Positions 19,377 through 28,971 are shown, numbered from the stretch's first letter. The stretch: DNA of 64,000 bases from Pseudomonas sp. C1C7 (GCF_013359595.1 NZ_JABFMP010000017.1:1-64000); one strand, 5' to 3'. The notes: generated from the letters alone by a model not told the origin. A program made the numbers and translations.

Positions 19377-19853
19377 TTACTTGCTGTCGCGGTGTTCGAA
19401 CTCGCCTTCGATCACGTTGGGCTCGCGACCCAGCGGCTCGCGCGGCGACGGGCCGCCACGGGGCTGCAGGTCATCGGCGAACGCACGTTGGCGCATCGCC
19501 TGTTCCTCGGCACGCTGGCGCATTTTACCGGCCAGCAGACGACGGCTCATCGGCAGCAGCATGATCAGGCCGATCACGTCGCTGATGAAGCCGGGAAGAA
19601 TCAACAGACCGCCGGCCAGCGCCAGCATCAGCCCTTCGAGCATGGTCTGCGCAGGCAACTCGCCGCGGTTCAGGCTTTCACGGGCGCGCAATGCGGTGGC
19701 CAGACCGGCAACCCGCAGGACGAACACACCGAACATCGAGCCGAGAATGATCAGCGCCAGGGCCGGGAAAAACCCGATCGACCCTGCCACCTTGACGAAT
19801 ACGAACAGCTCCAGCACCGGAAACAGCAGAAAGAGCAACAAAAAAGGGCGCAT
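19377..19853 (-). CDS. fxsA: FxsA-family membrane protein
   Basis: 158 residues. Two or three N-terminal membrane segments (RPFLLLFLLFPVLELFVFV; then FFPALALIILGSMFGVFVL; then a segment around LALAGGLLILPGFISDVIGL) match FxsA, whose overproduction in E. coli relieves phage T7 exclusion by F. The C-terminal third is polar and rich in Arg and Glu. ATG 19853 is preferred because GAGGA is 8 bases upstream; an in-frame TTG lies at 19868. It follows the HugZ-like gene by 65 bases and precedes groES, the order I recall from other pseudomonads. Confidence 0.9.
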   Translation of the reverse strand: MRPFLLLFLLFPVLELFVFVKVAGSIGFFPALALIILGSMFGVFVLRVAGLATALRARESLNRGELPAQTMLEGLMLALAGGLLILPGFISDVIGLIMLLPMSRRLLAGKMRQRAEEQAMRQRAFADDLQPRGGPSPREPLGREPNVIEGEFEHRDSK

Positions 19854-19918
19854 CAAATAGATCCTCAACGCAAGAATGCCTTGCAGTTCAACTTAGATGA
19901 CGTCGCCGTTTCGTGAAT

Positions 19919-20650
19919 TCAAGCGTCCGCCACTTCATTTTTCGGCCAATGTTCGGCGTGAGCCAGGAAAACCAAGGCTTCGCGAACTTGTGTCGGCGTA
20001 TTACATGGCGCTTGAAACGGCAACCAGTAGATCCCCTGACCGATGCGCAGGTGCATCCCTTCACTATCGATGCCGACCATTTGTGCCGGCGAATTCTTCG
20101 GCAGCCCCGCCAGCTCGACGTAATGGGCGATGGCCTTGGCGTGATCGGCGTTCATATGCTCGACCATGCTCACCTCGGCCTTGCCGGCGAACGGGTTGGC
20201 CAGGGTCAGGTCGTTGACCCAGTGGATGGCGCCGAAACCGCCGATGTAGCGGTGACGCACCGGCTGCAACACCCAGAAATCGAAATCATGGGCCTTGTGG
20301 TAGTTCTGCGAGTCGGGGAAGTAGCGATAGTAGCGCTCGGCAGCCGCTTCGATGGCGGCCTCGTCCTCGATCCGCTGCGCCTCGGCCAGGTAGGTCAGGC
20401 GTCCGACGGCCTGCACGTCTTCGGCTTCACGTTCGCCCACCAGCATCGAACATTTGGGATCCTTCTGCAGGTTGTGGGTGTGCTGGGCGATGCGGCTGAT
20501 CAGGATAAGCGGCCGGCCCTGGTCGTCGAGGCAATAAGGAACCACGGAACCGAACGGAAAACCGGGCATGGCCTTGGAGAGCGTCGACAGGACGCCACGG
20601 TATTCCTTGAGCAGCAATTCTCGTGCATGCTTGGCAACTTCAACGCTCAA
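19919..20650 (-). CDS. HugZ-family haem-binding/pyridoxamine oxidase-like protein
   Basis: 243-residue cytoplasmic protein with an N-terminal FMN-binding split-barrel (PNPOx-like) domain and a C-terminal DUF2470 domain (MVEHMNADHAKAIAHY), the plan of HugZ-type haem utilisation or degradation proteins. The start is a TTG at 20650 with AAGGAGT exactly 6 bases upstream; the reading frame stays open much further upstream, but that part has no ribosome binding site and no family similarity. Haem degradation is a family-level possibility, not shown here. Confidence 0.8.
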   Translation of the reverse strand: MSVEVAKHARELLLKEYRGVLSTLSKAMPGFPFGSVVPYCLDDQGRPLILISRIAQHTHNLQKDPKCSMLVGEREAEDVQAVGRLTYLAEAQRIEDEAAIEAAAERYYRYFPDSQNYHKAHDFDFWVLQPVRHRYIGGFGAIHWVNDLTLANPFAGKAEVSMVEHMNADHAKAIAHYVELAGLPKNSPAQMVGIDSEGMHLRIGQGIYWLPFQAPCNTPTQVREALVFLAHAEHWPKNEVADA

Positions 20651-20813
20651 TTTATGACTCCTTATTAAGAATCCGTCAGAAAAACGGACAGACGACTGGA
20701 TAACGTTCCAGCACGCCAACGGGGCGATTCTCATGTGCAGCCAGGCCATGCCAGACGCAGATCGAGGGAGCCCTGCCAGCAAACCACTCAGACCTGCCAC
20801 CGGGGGCATGCGA

Positions 20814-21572
20814 ATGCAACTCACTGACAAAGTAATCATTATCACTGGCGGTTGCCAGGGTTTGGGCCGCTCCATGGCCGAGTATTTCGCCGCCAGGGGC
20901 GCGAAGCTGGCCCTGGTCGACCTCAATCAGGAAAAGCTCGATGACGCCGTCGCCGCCTGCCGGGCCAAAGGCGTCGAAGCCCGCGCCTACCTGTGCAACG
21001 TGGCCAATGAAGAGCAAGTGAGCCACATGGTCGCGCAGGTCGCCGAGGACTTCGGGGCGATCCATGGCCTGATCAACAACGCCGGGATTCTGCGCGACGG
21101 GCTGCTGCTCAAGGTCAAGGACGGCGAGATGACCAAAATGAGCCTGGCCCAGTGGCAGGCGGTCATCGACGTCAATCTGACCGGCGTGTTCCTGTGCACC
21201 CGCGAAGTGGCGGCGAAAATGGTCGAGCTGAACAACAGCGGCGCGATCATCAATATCTCGTCGATCTCCCGCGCTGGCAACGTCGGCCAGACCAACTACT
21301 CCGCCGCCAAGGCCGGTGTCGCCGCGGCGACCGTGACCTGGGCGAAGGAACTGGCGCGCTACGGTATCCGCGTGGCCGGCATTGCACCGGGTTTCATCGA
21401 GACCGAGATGACCTTGGGCATGAAGCCTGAGGCGCTGGAGAAGATGACGTCGGGAATTCCGCTCAAGCGCATGGGCAAGCCGGAAGAGATCGCCCATTCG
21501 GCGGCTTACATTTTCGAGAACGACTACTACACCGGCCGGATTCTGGAGATGGATGGCGGGTTGCGTATCTAA
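20814..21572 (+). CDS. SDR-family oxidoreductase (3-oxoacyl-ACP reductase-like)
   Basis: 252-residue NAD(P)-dependent short-chain dehydrogenase. The nucleotide-binding motif is [13 protein letters not shown], followed by the NNAG motif (INNAGILRD), catalytic Ser in ISSISRAGN and YSAAK with catalytic Tyr and Lys. The C-terminal APGFIETEM and the MDGG end are typical of FabG-like enzymes. The start at 20814 is preferred because GGGGG lies 7 bases upstream; ATG 20808 and a much longer upstream frame are possible. The natural substrate is unknown. Confidence 0.85.
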   Translation: MQLTDKVIIITGGCQGLGRSMAEYFAARGAKLALVDLNQEKLDDAVAACRAKGVEARAYLCNVANEEQVSHMVAQVAEDFGAIHGLINNAGILRDGLLLKVKDGEMTKMSLAQWQAVIDVNLTGVFLCTREVAAKMVELNNSGAIINISSISRAGNVGQTNYSAAKAGVAAATVTWAKELARYGIRVAGIAPGFIETEMTLGMKPEALEKMTSGIPLKRMGKPEEIAHSAAYIFENDYYTGRILEMDGGLRI

Positions 21573-21586
21573 GAACACCAAAAACC

Positions 21587-21618
21587 AATGTGGGAGCGAA
21601 CAAGCCCGCTCCCACATT
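21587..21618. repeat. Single REP hairpin, likely bidirectional terminator
   Basis: AATGTGGGAGC and GCTCCCACATT form a perfect 11-bp stem between the convergent SDR and apbC genes. Confidence 0.75.
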
Positions 21619-21639
21619 TGGACCGCGTGCTTTAACGCA

Positions 21640-22734
21640 TCAATCGTCGCTGACGCTGATATTCGGCATCGCCGGCGTCAAGGCTTCCTGCAACACGATC
21701 CGCGCGCCGACATGGCGGGCCAGTTCCTGGTAAACCATGGCGATCGGGCTTTCCGGCTCGGCGATAACCGTCGGCTTGCCACCATCAGCCTGCTCGCGGA
21801 TGTCCATCGACAGCGGCAGCGAGGCCAGCAGTTCGACACCGTACTGGCTGGCCAGCTTCACCCCACCACCCTCACCGAACAGATGCTCGGCATGTCCGCA
21901 GTTGGAGCAGATGTGCACGGCCATGTTTTCCACCACGCCCAGCACCGGGATGTTGACCTTGCGGAACATCTCCACGCCCTTGCGCGCGTCCAGCAGGGCC
22001 AGGTCCTGCGGTGTGGTGACGATGACCGAGCCGGCCACCGGGACTTTCTGCGCCAGGGTCAGCTGGATGTCGCCGGTGCCCGGCGGCATGTCGATGACCA
22101 GGTAATCCAGGTCACCCCACGCGGTCTGGGTCACCAGTTGCAGCAAGGCGCCGGAGACCATCGGCCCGCGCCAGACCATCGGCGTGTTGTCGTCGGTGAG
22201 GAACGCCATGGACATCACTTCCACGCCATGGGCCTGGACCGGCACGAACCACTTCTGATCCTTGACCTGCGGGCGGGTGCCTTCGGGGATGCCGAACATG
22301 ATGCCCTGGCTCGGGCCATAGATGTCGGCGTCGAGGATGCCGACCTTGGCGCCTTCACGGGCCAGGGCCAATGCCAGGTTGGCGGCGGTGGTGGACTTGC
22401 CCACGCCGCCCTTGCCGGAAGCCACGGCCACCACGTTCTTGACGTTGGCCAGCCCCGGCACCTGGGCCTGAGCCTTGTGCGCGGCGATGACGCTGGTGAT
22501 ATCGACACGAGCTGTCGCTACGCCATCCAGACCTTCGATGGCCATTTGCAGCATTTGCGCCCAACCGCTCTTGAACAGACCGGCGGCGTAGCCCAGTTCG
22601 AGCTGGACGCTGACGCGGTCGCCCTGGACATCGATGCTGCGCACGCATCCGGCGCTGACCGGGTCCTGGTTCAGGTAAGGGTCGGTGTACTGGCGAAGAA
22701 CGGCTTCCACCGCTGCGCGATTGACGGCGCTCAT
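21640..22734 (-). CDS. apbC: Iron-sulfur cluster carrier ApbC (Mrp/NBP35 family)
   Basis: 364 residues, the usual length. An N-terminal MIP18-like domain (about 1-85) precedes the P-loop NTPase domain with GKGGVGKST (107-115), a Walker B-type DYLVIDMPPGTGD and the CxxC pair (ICSNCGHAE) that holds the bridging cluster. It carries and delivers [4Fe-4S] clusters. Start 22734 (MSAVNRAA) has CGGAG 6 bases upstream; the longer in-frame start at 22803 lacks a ribosome binding site. Divergent from metG, as in other pseudomonads. Confidence 0.95.
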   Translation of the reverse strand: MSAVNRAAVEAVLRQYTDPYLNQDPVSAGCVRSIDVQGDRVSVQLELGYAAGLFKSGWAQMLQMAIEGLDGVATARVDITSVIAAHKAQAQVPGLANVKNVVAVASGKGGVGKSTTAANLALALAREGAKVGILDADIYGPSQGIMFGIPEGTRPQVKDQKWFVPVQAHGVEVMSMAFLTDDNTPMVWRGPMVSGALLQLVTQTAWGDLDYLVIDMPPGTGDIQLTLAQKVPVAGSVIVTTPQDLALLDARKGVEMFRKVNIPVLGVVENMAVHICSNCGHAEHLFGEGGGVKLASQYGVELLASLPLSMDIREQADGGKPTVIAEPESPIAMVYQELARHVGARIVLQEALTPAMPNISVSDD

Positions 22735-22881
22735 GGGCAACTCCGATAACAAGGCTGGAAAATCGAGGGGGGTATCGTAACCGTTCCGCATCAAAGTCGG
22801 CATGCCTGACGATCATTTGTTGCCAATGCGGTCGTATGGCAAGGAGGGGTCTTATGCCTGCTTAAGGCAAAACGCGATCCC

Positions 22882-23014
22882 TGTAGCCGCTGGCGAAGCC
22901 TGCGTTCGGCTGCGCAGCAGTCGTAAATCCGCAGAACTCGGTCTTTCAGACTATTGCGGGACACTGGTTTGGCGACGGCTTCGCCGCCGGACGCAGGCTT
23001 CGCCAGCGGCTACA
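22882..23014. repeat. Long REP doublet with perfect 24-bp arms
   Basis: TGTAGCCGCTGGCGAAGCCT plus GCGT at 22882-22905 is exactly inverted at 22991-23014. The 85-base loop contains its own palindrome, GGCGACGGCTTCGCCGCC. Confidence 0.8.
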
Positions 23015-23040
23015 AGGGTTCGGGGTGCCGGGGCTTGGGG

Positions 23041-23069
23041 GTGAAAAATAAACGCCGGCGCTTTATAGT
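23041..23069 (+). promoter_or_regulatory. Candidate metG promoter
   Basis: GTGAAA (23041-23046) and TATAGT (23064-23069), 17-base spacing, 34 bases before the metG start. Confidence 0.45.
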
Positions 23070-23103
23070 GGCCGACCTCCGTTTCATCAAGTAGCCGAGC
23101 CCC

Positions 23104-25155
23104 ATGTCCGAGCCACGCAAGATCCTCGTCACCAGCGCCCTGCCCTATGCCAATGGTTCGATTCACCTTGGCCATATGCTGGAGTACATCCAGACCGATA
23201 TGTGGGTGCGCTTCCAGAAGCACCGCGGCAACCAATGCATTTATGTCTGCGCCGACGACGCCCACGGTTCGGCGATCATGCTGCGCGCGGAAAAGGAAGG
23301 CATCACCCCGGAACAACTGATCGCCAACGTTCAGGCCGAGCACAGCGGCGACTTCGCCGACTTCCTGGTGGACTTCGACAACTTCCACTCCACTCACGCC
23401 GAAGAAAACCGTGAGCTGTCGAGCCAGATCTACCTGAAACTGCGCGACGCCGGGCACATTGCCACCCGCTCGATCACCCAGTATTTCGACCCGGAAAAGA
23501 AAATGTTCCTGGCCGACCGCTTCATCAAGGGCACCTGCCCGAAATGCGGCACCGAGGACCAGTACGGCGACAACTGCGAGAAATGCGGTGCCACCTACGC
23601 GCCGACCGACCTGAAAGATCCGAAATCGGCGATTTCCGGCGCGACTCCGGTGCTCAAGGATTCCCAGCACTTCTTCTTCAAGCTGCCGGACTTCCAGGAA
23701 ATGCTGCAGACCTGGACCCGCAGCGGCACCCTGCAGGACGCCGTCGCCAACAAGATCGCCGAATGGCTCGACGCCGGCCTGCAACAGTGGGACATCTCCC
23801 GCGATGCGCCGTACTTCGGCTTCGAAATTCCCGATGAGCCGGGCAAGTACTTCTACGTCTGGCTGGACGCGCCGATCGGCTACATGGCCAGCTTCAAGAA
23901 CCTGTGCAACCGTACGCCGGAGCTGGACTTCGACGCGTTCTGGGGCAAGGACTCCACCGCCGAGCTGTACCACTTCATCGGCAAGGACATCGTCAACTTC
24001 CACGCCCTGTTCTGGCCAGCCATGCTCGAAGGCGCGGGCTACCGCAAGCCGACCGGCATCAACGTACACGGCTACCTGACCGTCAACGGTCAGAAAATGT
24101 CCAAGTCCCGCGGCACCTTCATCAAGGCCCGCACTTACCTGGACCACCTGTCGCCGGAGTACCTGCGCTACTACTACGCCTCCAAGCTGAGCCGTGGCGT
24201 CGACGACCTGGATCTGAACCTCGAAGACTTCGTGCAGAAGGTCAACTCCGACCTGGTCGGCAAGGTCGTCAACATCGCCAGCCGTTGCGCCGGTTTCATC
24301 CACAAAGGCAATGCCGGCGTGATGGTCGACACCAACGCCGCGCCGGAACTGACCGATGCCTTCCTGGCCGCAGCGCCCGGCATCGCCGACGCCTATGAAG
24401 CCCGCGACTTCGCCCGTGCCATGCGCGAAATCATGGCCCTGGCCGACCGCGCCAACGCCTGGATCGCCGACAAGGCGCCGTGGTCGTTGAACAAGCAGGA
24501 AGGCAAGCAGGCTGAAGTCCAGGCCATCTGCGCCACCGGCGTCAACCTGTTCCGCCAGCTGGTGATCTTCCTCAAGCCGGTGCTGCCGCTGCTGGCCGCC
24601 GATGCCGAGGCGTTCCTGAACGTCGCGCCGCTGACCTGGAACGATCACACCACCCTGTTGGCCAACCACCAGCTGAACGAGTTCAAGGCGCTGATGACCC
24701 GGATCGACCCGGCCAAGGTTCAAGCCATGACCGACGCTTCGAAAGAAGACCTGGCCGCCAGCCAGACCGACACCGGCGCCGCCCAGCCTGCCGGCAACGG
24801 CGAACTGGCCAAGGATCCGCTGTCGCCGGAAATCGACTTCGACACCTTTGCCGCGGTCGACCTGCGCGTCGCCCTGATCGTCAAGGCCGAAGCCGTGGAG
24901 GGCGCCGACAAGCTGCTGCGTCTGACTCTGGATATCGGCGACGAACAACGCAACGTGTTCTCCGGCATCAAGAGCGCTTACCCGGATCCGTCCAAGCTCG
25001 ACGGTCGCCTGACCATGATGATCGCCAACCTCAAGCCACGGAAAATGAAGTTCGGTATTTCCGAAGGCATGGTGATGGCTGCCGGCCCCGGCGGTGAAGA
25101 GATCTACCTGCTGAGCCCTGACAGCGGCGCCAAGCCTGGTCAGCGGATCAAGTAA
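23104..25155 (+). CDS. metG: Methionyl-tRNA synthetase
   Basis: 683 residues. Charges tRNA-Met in the cytoplasm. The class I signatures HLGH (21-24) and KMSKS (331-335) are present, as is a zinc knuckle with Cys145, Cys148, Cys158 and Cys161. The C-terminal EMAP/Trbp-like tRNA-binding domain starts near residue 580 ([18 protein letters not shown]) and mediates dimerisation. A Gln/Ala/Gly-rich linker joins it to the anticodon-binding domain. Confidence 0.98.
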   Translation: MSEPRKILVTSALPYANGSIHLGHMLEYIQTDMWVRFQKHRGNQCIYVCADDAHGSAIMLRAEKEGITPEQLIANVQAEHSGDFADFLVDFDNFHSTHAEENRELSSQIYLKLRDAGHIATRSITQYFDPEKKMFLADRFIKGTCPKCGTEDQYGDNCEKCGATYAPTDLKDPKSAISGATPVLKDSQHFFFKLPDFQEMLQTWTRSGTLQDAVANKIAEWLDAGLQQWDISRDAPYFGFEIPDEPGKYFYVWLDAPIGYMASFKNLCNRTPELDFDAFWGKDSTAELYHFIGKDIVNFHALFWPAMLEGAGYRKPTGINVHGYLTVNGQKMSKSRGTFIKARTYLDHLSPEYLRYYYASKLSRGVDDLDLNLEDFVQKVNSDLVGKVVNIASRCAGFIHKGNAGVMVDTNAAPELTDAFLAAAPGIADAYEARDFARAMREIMALADRANAWIADKAPWSLNKQEGKQAEVQAICATGVNLFRQLVIFLKPVLPLLAADAEAFLNVAPLTWNDHTTLLANHQLNEFKALMTRIDPAKVQAMTDASKEDLAASQTDTGAAQPAGNGELAKDPLSPEIDFDTFAAVDLRVALIVKAEAVEGADKLLRLTLDIGDEQRNVFSGIKSAYPDPSKLDGRLTMMIANLKPRKMKFGISEGMVMAAGPGGEEIYLLSPDSGAKPGQRIK

Positions 25156-25172
25156 GATCCGGCGGCAAACCG

Positions 25173-25209
25173 ATCCCACAGTCGTGCCCGGCGCGACTGT
25201 GGGATTTTC
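25173..25209 (+). terminator. metG terminator
   Basis: ATCCCACAGTCG and CGACTGTGGGAT form a perfect 12-bp stem followed by TTTTC, 17 bases after the stop. Confidence 0.85.
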
Positions 25210-25296
25210 ATGTCCGGGCACCCTCCGCCCTGGTCGGAAAATGCCTAAGCTTTTCAGAGCGCCGCTTTAAAAAGCCCCCTTCCCGTCGGCACGAAC

Positions 25297-25866
25297 ATGA
25301 CCGAAGCACTGCTCACGCTTATCAGCACCGCCCTGATCAACAACCTCGTGTTGCACTGGCCACTGGGCGTCGATCCGCTGCTGGCCAGCCAGCGCCGGCC
25401 AGTGCAGGCGCTGGGTGTTGCGACGACCTGCCTGATGTTGATCGTCGGCGTGCTGGGTTACGCGCTCTGGCATTGGCTGCTGATGCCGCTGCAAGTCACG
25501 GCGCTGAGCCTGTTTGTCCTGCTACCCCTGAGTGTGCTGCTGATCAACCCTGTGCTGACCGGGCTGTCACGGGTGTTTCCAGCGCTGTCGTTCGAAGGTC
25601 TCTGGCCGCTGTTGCTGGGCAACGCCGGTGTGCTTGGCGTGGCGCTGTTCAATGTGCGCAACGACCAGGGACTACTGAGCGCCACGGCCCTGAGCCTGGG
25701 TGCCGGACTGGGTTTCTGGCTGGCGTTGAGCCTGTTCAACGACATGCGCCAGCGCACCCTCGATAATGATGTTCCCCTGCCCTTTCGCGGCCTGCCGATT
25801 GACCTGATCGGTGCCGGACTGATTGCAGTGGCTTTTCTCGGATTCAGCGGACTGATCAAAACATGA
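25297..25866 (+). CDS. rsxA: RsxA/RnfA-like membrane subunit lacking cluster cysteines
   Basis: 189-residue inner-membrane protein with six predicted helices, first gene of an rsxABDGE operon. It aligns with E. coli RsxA along the whole length ([11 protein letters not shown] for [22 protein letters not shown] for [21 protein letters not shown] for VPAPFRGNAI). The two cysteines of RnfA/NqrD-type proteins that bind half of the intramembrane [2Fe-2S] cluster are not kept: position 26 is Asp and position 110 is Ala. The subunit probably still packs with RsxE, but classical electron transfer through the membrane cluster looks impossible. Confidence 0.85.
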   Translation: MTEALLTLISTALINNLVLHWPLGVDPLLASQRRPVQALGVATTCLMLIVGVLGYALWHWLLMPLQVTALSLFVLLPLSVLLINPVLTGLSRVFPALSFEGLWPLLLGNAGVLGVALFNVRNDQGLLSATALSLGAGLGFWLALSLFNDMRQRTLDNDVPLPFRGLPIDLIGAGLIAVAFLGFSGLIKT

Positions 25867-26879
25867 GTCTGATTCAACGCATCGACGCACTGTTGCCGCA
25901 GACCCAATGCGGCAAGTGCGGTCATCCCGGATGCAAGCCCTACGCAGAAGGCATCGCCAGCGGCGAGCCGATCAACAAATGCCCGCCGGGCGGCAACGAA
26001 ACCATCGCAGCCCTTGCCGAACTGCTGAACGTGCCGGTGCTGGAGCTGGATGTCAGCCGGGGTTCGGCTCCGGCGCAGCTTGCCTATATCCGCGAGGCGG
26101 AATGCATCGGCTGCACCAAATGCATCCAGGCCTGCCCGGTGGATGCCATCGTCGGCGCGGCCAAGCTGATGCACACGGTGATCATCGATGAATGCACCGG
26201 CTGCGACCTGTGCGTGGCGCCCTGCCCCGTGGATTGCATCGAAATGCGCCCGTTGCCGACGGCCACGGTGGTGCCGGTGGTCGGCGGCCTGGCGTTCAGT
26301 CTCGAAGAGCAGCGTGCCCGCGCAGCCAAGCGCAATCACGCACGACGCCGTTTCGAACAGCGCAATGCCCGCCTGCAACGCGAAGAACAACAGAAAGCCG
26401 CCGAACGTCAGGCCCGGGCGCAACAGGCGGCCCAGCCTGCCGTGACCAGCCTCGATCCGGTGCAGGCCGCCCTTGAACGCGTACGCGCGCAGAAGGCCGC
26501 CAATGCCGATGCGGCGCTGAAGAAAGCCAGGATCGATGTAGCGATGAGCCGGGCGCAACTGACCAAATCCCTCAAGGCCTTCGGTCATCCGCCGACGTTC
26601 GAACAGCAGTCGCAGTTGATCGTCCTGCAACAGCAATTCGAGGCGGCCGAGCAGGCCCTGGCGCAACTGGAAAGCGTCGCGCCACCGGCCCCGACTCCGG
26701 CGCCTGCAACCGCCCCTGCGAAGAATGCCGATTTGAATCGGGCGAAGATCCAGCTGGCCATGCGCCGCGCCGAGCTGAAAAAAGCCCAGGCCGCCCAGGC
26801 ACCCGCCGAGCAGATCCAAGCCCTGGAGCGCGCACTCGGCGAAGCCGAGCGTCAGGTGGACAACTATGCCACCCCTTGA
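25863..26879 (+). CDS. rsxB: RsxB-like ferredoxin subunit without membrane anchor and with a long C-terminal tail
   Basis: 338 residues against about 190 for canonical RsxB. It starts directly at the Fe-S domain, so the N-terminal membrane helix of usual RsxB is missing. All 12 cluster cysteines are kept: Cys16/19/24/40 for the N-terminal cluster, then Cys81/84/87/91 and Cys111/114/117/121 for two ferredoxin [4Fe-4S] clusters. From about residue 145 a basic, Ala/Gln-rich helical tail follows, with repeats such as [20 protein letters not shown] and [19 protein letters not shown] that resemble the C-terminal repeats of RnfC. The start overlaps the rsxA stop (ATGA) and the end overlaps rsxD by 14 bases. 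Confidence 0.88.
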   Translation: MSLIQRIDALLPQTQCGKCGHPGCKPYAEGIASGEPINKCPPGGNETIAALAELLNVPVLELDVSRGSAPAQLAYIREAECIGCTKCIQACPVDAIVGAAKLMHTVIIDECTGCDLCVAPCPVDCIEMRPLPTATVVPVVGGLAFSLEEQRARAAKRNHARRRFEQRNARLQREEQQKAAERQARAQQAAQPAVTSLDPVQAALERVRAQKAANADAALKKARIDVAMSRAQLTKSLKAFGHPPTFEQQSQLIVLQQQFEAAEQALAQLESVAPPAPTPAPATAPAKNADLNRAKIQLAMRRAELKKAQAAQAPAEQIQALERALGEAERQVDNYATP

Positions 26880-27852
26880 GTCGGTCGACACCCGCCTGCA
26901 ACAGGCCATGAAACTGGTGCTCCTGGCGACGCTGCCGGGGATGCTGGCGATGTTCTGGGTGTTTGGCTGGGGTGTGCTGATCAATCTGCTGCTGGCCGCC
27001 AGCGGCGCGTTGGCTGCTGAAGCCGCGGTGCTGTACCTGCGCAAGCGCGCGCTCAAACCGACCTTGAGCGATGGAAGCGCCTTGGTCAGCGCAACCCTCT
27101 TGGCTCTGGCTTTGCCGCCCTACTGCCCCTGGTGGCTGACCGTCAGCGCCGCCGCCCTTGCCATGCTGTTCGGCAAGCACCTGTACGGCGGTGTCGGCAG
27201 TAATCCCTTCAACCCGGCGATGCTCGGTTTCGCCCTGGTCATGGTGTGCTTTCCACAACCGATGACCCAATGGCCGGCAGCCCATGGCATGGATCTGTGG
27301 GGCGGGTTGCAGCAGGTCTTCGGTTTCGGCAATCAGCCGGACGCCTGGGTCCGGGCCACGGCGCTGGACAGCCTGCGCATCAACAAAAGCCTGACCATGG
27401 ATGAACTGTTCGCGAGCAATTTGGCGTTCGGTCACTTCGGCGGTCGCGGCGTGGAATGGGTCAATCTGGCGTTTCTCGCCGGTGGCGCCTTCCTGCTGCA
27501 ACGTCGGGTGTTCAGCTGGCACGCGCCCGTCGGCATGCTCGCCAGCCTGTTCATCATCAGCCTGTTGTGCTGGAACGGCTCCGGTTCGGATTCCAATGGC
27601 TCGCCGCTGTTTCATCTGCTCACCGGCGCCAGCATGCTGGGCGCGTTTTTTATCATCACGGAACCGGTGTCCGGCGCCAGAAGCCCGGGTGCGAAATTAC
27701 TGTTCGGGATCGGCGTCGGGCTGCTGACCTATGTGATTCGCACTTGGGGCGGTTACCCTGATGGCGTGGCCTTCGCCGTGCTGCTGATGAACCTGTGTGT
27801 GCCAATGCTGGAGCGTTTCGCTGCCGCCCGACAGGAGCGAACCGCACCATGA
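26866..27852 (+). CDS. rsxD: RsxD/RnfD-like membrane subunit
   Basis: 328-residue multi-helix inner-membrane subunit. It matches the RnfD/NqrB family, including [12 protein letters not shown]. The flavinylation region DxxSGATxL reads DAWVRATAL: Asp159 and the candidate FMN-carrying Thr165 are kept, but Ser and Gly are replaced by Val and Arg. Whether ApbE still attaches FMN is uncertain. It overlaps rsxB by 14 bases and rsxG by 4. Confidence 0.88.
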   Translation: MPPLESVDTRLQQAMKLVLLATLPGMLAMFWVFGWGVLINLLLAASGALAAEAAVLYLRKRALKPTLSDGSALVSATLLALALPPYCPWWLTVSAAALAMLFGKHLYGGVGSNPFNPAMLGFALVMVCFPQPMTQWPAAHGMDLWGGLQQVFGFGNQPDAWVRATALDSLRINKSLTMDELFASNLAFGHFGGRGVEWVNLAFLAGGAFLLQRRVFSWHAPVGMLASLFIISLLCWNGSGSDSNGSPLFHLLTGASMLGAFFIITEPVSGARSPGAKLLFGIGVGLLTYVIRTWGGYPDGVAFAVLLMNLCVPMLERFAAARQERTAP

Positions 27853-28460
27853 GCCGCGCATCGAGCATTGTCATTGTCGGTTTGCTGGCCGCCGTCGGGA
27901 TTGGCCTGACCTGGTTCGTGCAGCACAGCAGCCTGCCGCGCATCGAAGCCGAGCAGCGCCTGATCGACAGCCGCAACCTGCTGGATGTACTGCCGCCGGA
28001 CAGCTACGACAATCAGCCACTGGAACAACCGCTCGCCCTGGAAAAACCCACGCTGGCCAACAGCACACTGCTGGCGGGTTACCGGGCAACCAGAGCCGGA
28101 CAACCCTATGCGGTTCTGCTGCGAAGCCAGACCTTGGGATACGAAGGCAGCATCGAGTTGCTGATAGCCATTGACCTCAATGGCCGGCTGATCGGTGTGA
28201 AAACCCTAAAGCAGGCGGAAACGCCGGGCCTGGGGGCTCGTATCGCCGAATGGCCCAACACCTGGCTCGGGCTGTTTTCCGGAAAATCCCTCAACGACCC
28301 AGGCGACAACGGCTGGGCCCTGAAGAAAGATCAGGGACAGTTCGACCAGATCGCCGGGGCGACCATCACGTCGAGAGCGGTGATCAACGCCACCCACGAT
28401 GCCCTGCGCTACTTTGATGAACACCGGCAACCACTGCTCGGGAGTTCCGACCATGAGTAA
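27849..28460 (+). CDS. rsxG: RsxG/RnfG-like subunit with FMN-binding domain
   Basis: 203 residues: one N-terminal helix (about 7-25), then a periplasmic FMN-binding domain. The flavinylation motif DQIAGATITS keeps Asp166, Gly170, Ala171 and Thr172; Thr172 should carry covalent FMN. The hallmark ETPGLGARI is present. The start ATG 27849 overlaps the rsxD stop (ATGA); a longer frame from 27795 runs inside rsxD and is not needed. The end overlaps rsxE. Confidence 0.9.
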   Translation: MSRASSIVIVGLLAAVGIGLTWFVQHSSLPRIEAEQRLIDSRNLLDVLPPDSYDNQPLEQPLALEKPTLANSTLLAGYRATRAGQPYAVLLRSQTLGYEGSIELLIAIDLNGRLIGVKTLKQAETPGLGARIAEWPNTWLGLFSGKSLNDPGDNGWALKKDQGQFDQIAGATITSRAVINATHDALRYFDEHRQPLLGSSDHE

Positions 28461-28971
28461 ATCGCCGCTGCTGCAGAACTCGTTGATGCTCGCACCCCTG
28501 ATCGGTGCCACCGGCTCAGTCACGACCGCTCTGGGCCTGTGGCTGATGTTCATCGTGGTGATCGCGGTGTTCGGCCTGGTAATGAACGCCTTGCGACCGC
28601 GTCTGCTGACGTCGATGCAATGGCTGGCCAGCGTGATTCTTGCCGCAACCCTGACCAGTTGCGCGCAACTTGCCGTGCAACTCTGGTCGTTGCAGTGGTA
28701 TCAGCAGATGGGGATTTATTCGGCGTTGATCGCCTTGCAATGTGTGGTGCTGGAGTACACGGGATTCTTCCAGAGCCCCCGGCGCAGTCGCTTGAACCTG
28801 TGCGCGGCGTTCGGCGCCTTGATGCTGGGTCTGGGATTACTGCGCGTACTGCTCGGCAACGACACACTGGGTGGCCTGCGCCTGGCCACACTGGCGCCCG
28901 GCGGATTCATTCTGCTGGGATTGCTCATCGCCGCGTGGCAGGCCTGGCGCCGCCCGACACCTGAACAATGA
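28453..28971 (+). CDS. rsxE: RsxE/RnfE-like membrane subunit, short and cysteine-depleted
   Basis: 172 residues against about 230 in E. coli. The N-terminal NSLMLAPLIGATGSVTTALGLW corresponds to [22 protein letters not shown], with the cluster cysteine replaced by Ala14. The second site (ALQCVVLEYTGFF for VTNCIVVGRAEAF) still has its Cys. The end PGGFILLGLLIA matches the family. The start overlaps the rsxG stop. No frame interruption is visible, so the shortness appears genuine. Confidence 0.82.
   Translation: MSKSPLLQNSLMLAPLIGATGSVTTALGLWLMFIVVIAVFGLVMNALRPRLLTSMQWLASVILAATLTSCAQLAVQLWSLQWYQQMGIYSALIALQCVVLEYTGFFQSPRRSRLNLCAAFGALMLGLGLLRVLLGNDTLGGLRLATLAPGGFILLGLLIAAWQAWRRPTPEQ

Larger units (their letters stand above)
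22735..23103. other. apbC-metG divergent intergenic region
   Basis: No gene. It holds a long REP doublet (22882-23014) and the metG promoter candidate (23041-23069). Confidence 0.7.

Noticed and set aside
22951..25221. 756-codon open frame antisense to metG
   Set aside because: Shadow of metG; low-complexity Gly/Val/Gln-rich composition typical of antisense frames in high-GC genomes.
28453..28971. Truncated rsxE pseudogene
   Set aside because: The frame is intact with a normal start overlap and a family-like C-terminus; the shortness fits a reduced subunit rather than a broken gene.
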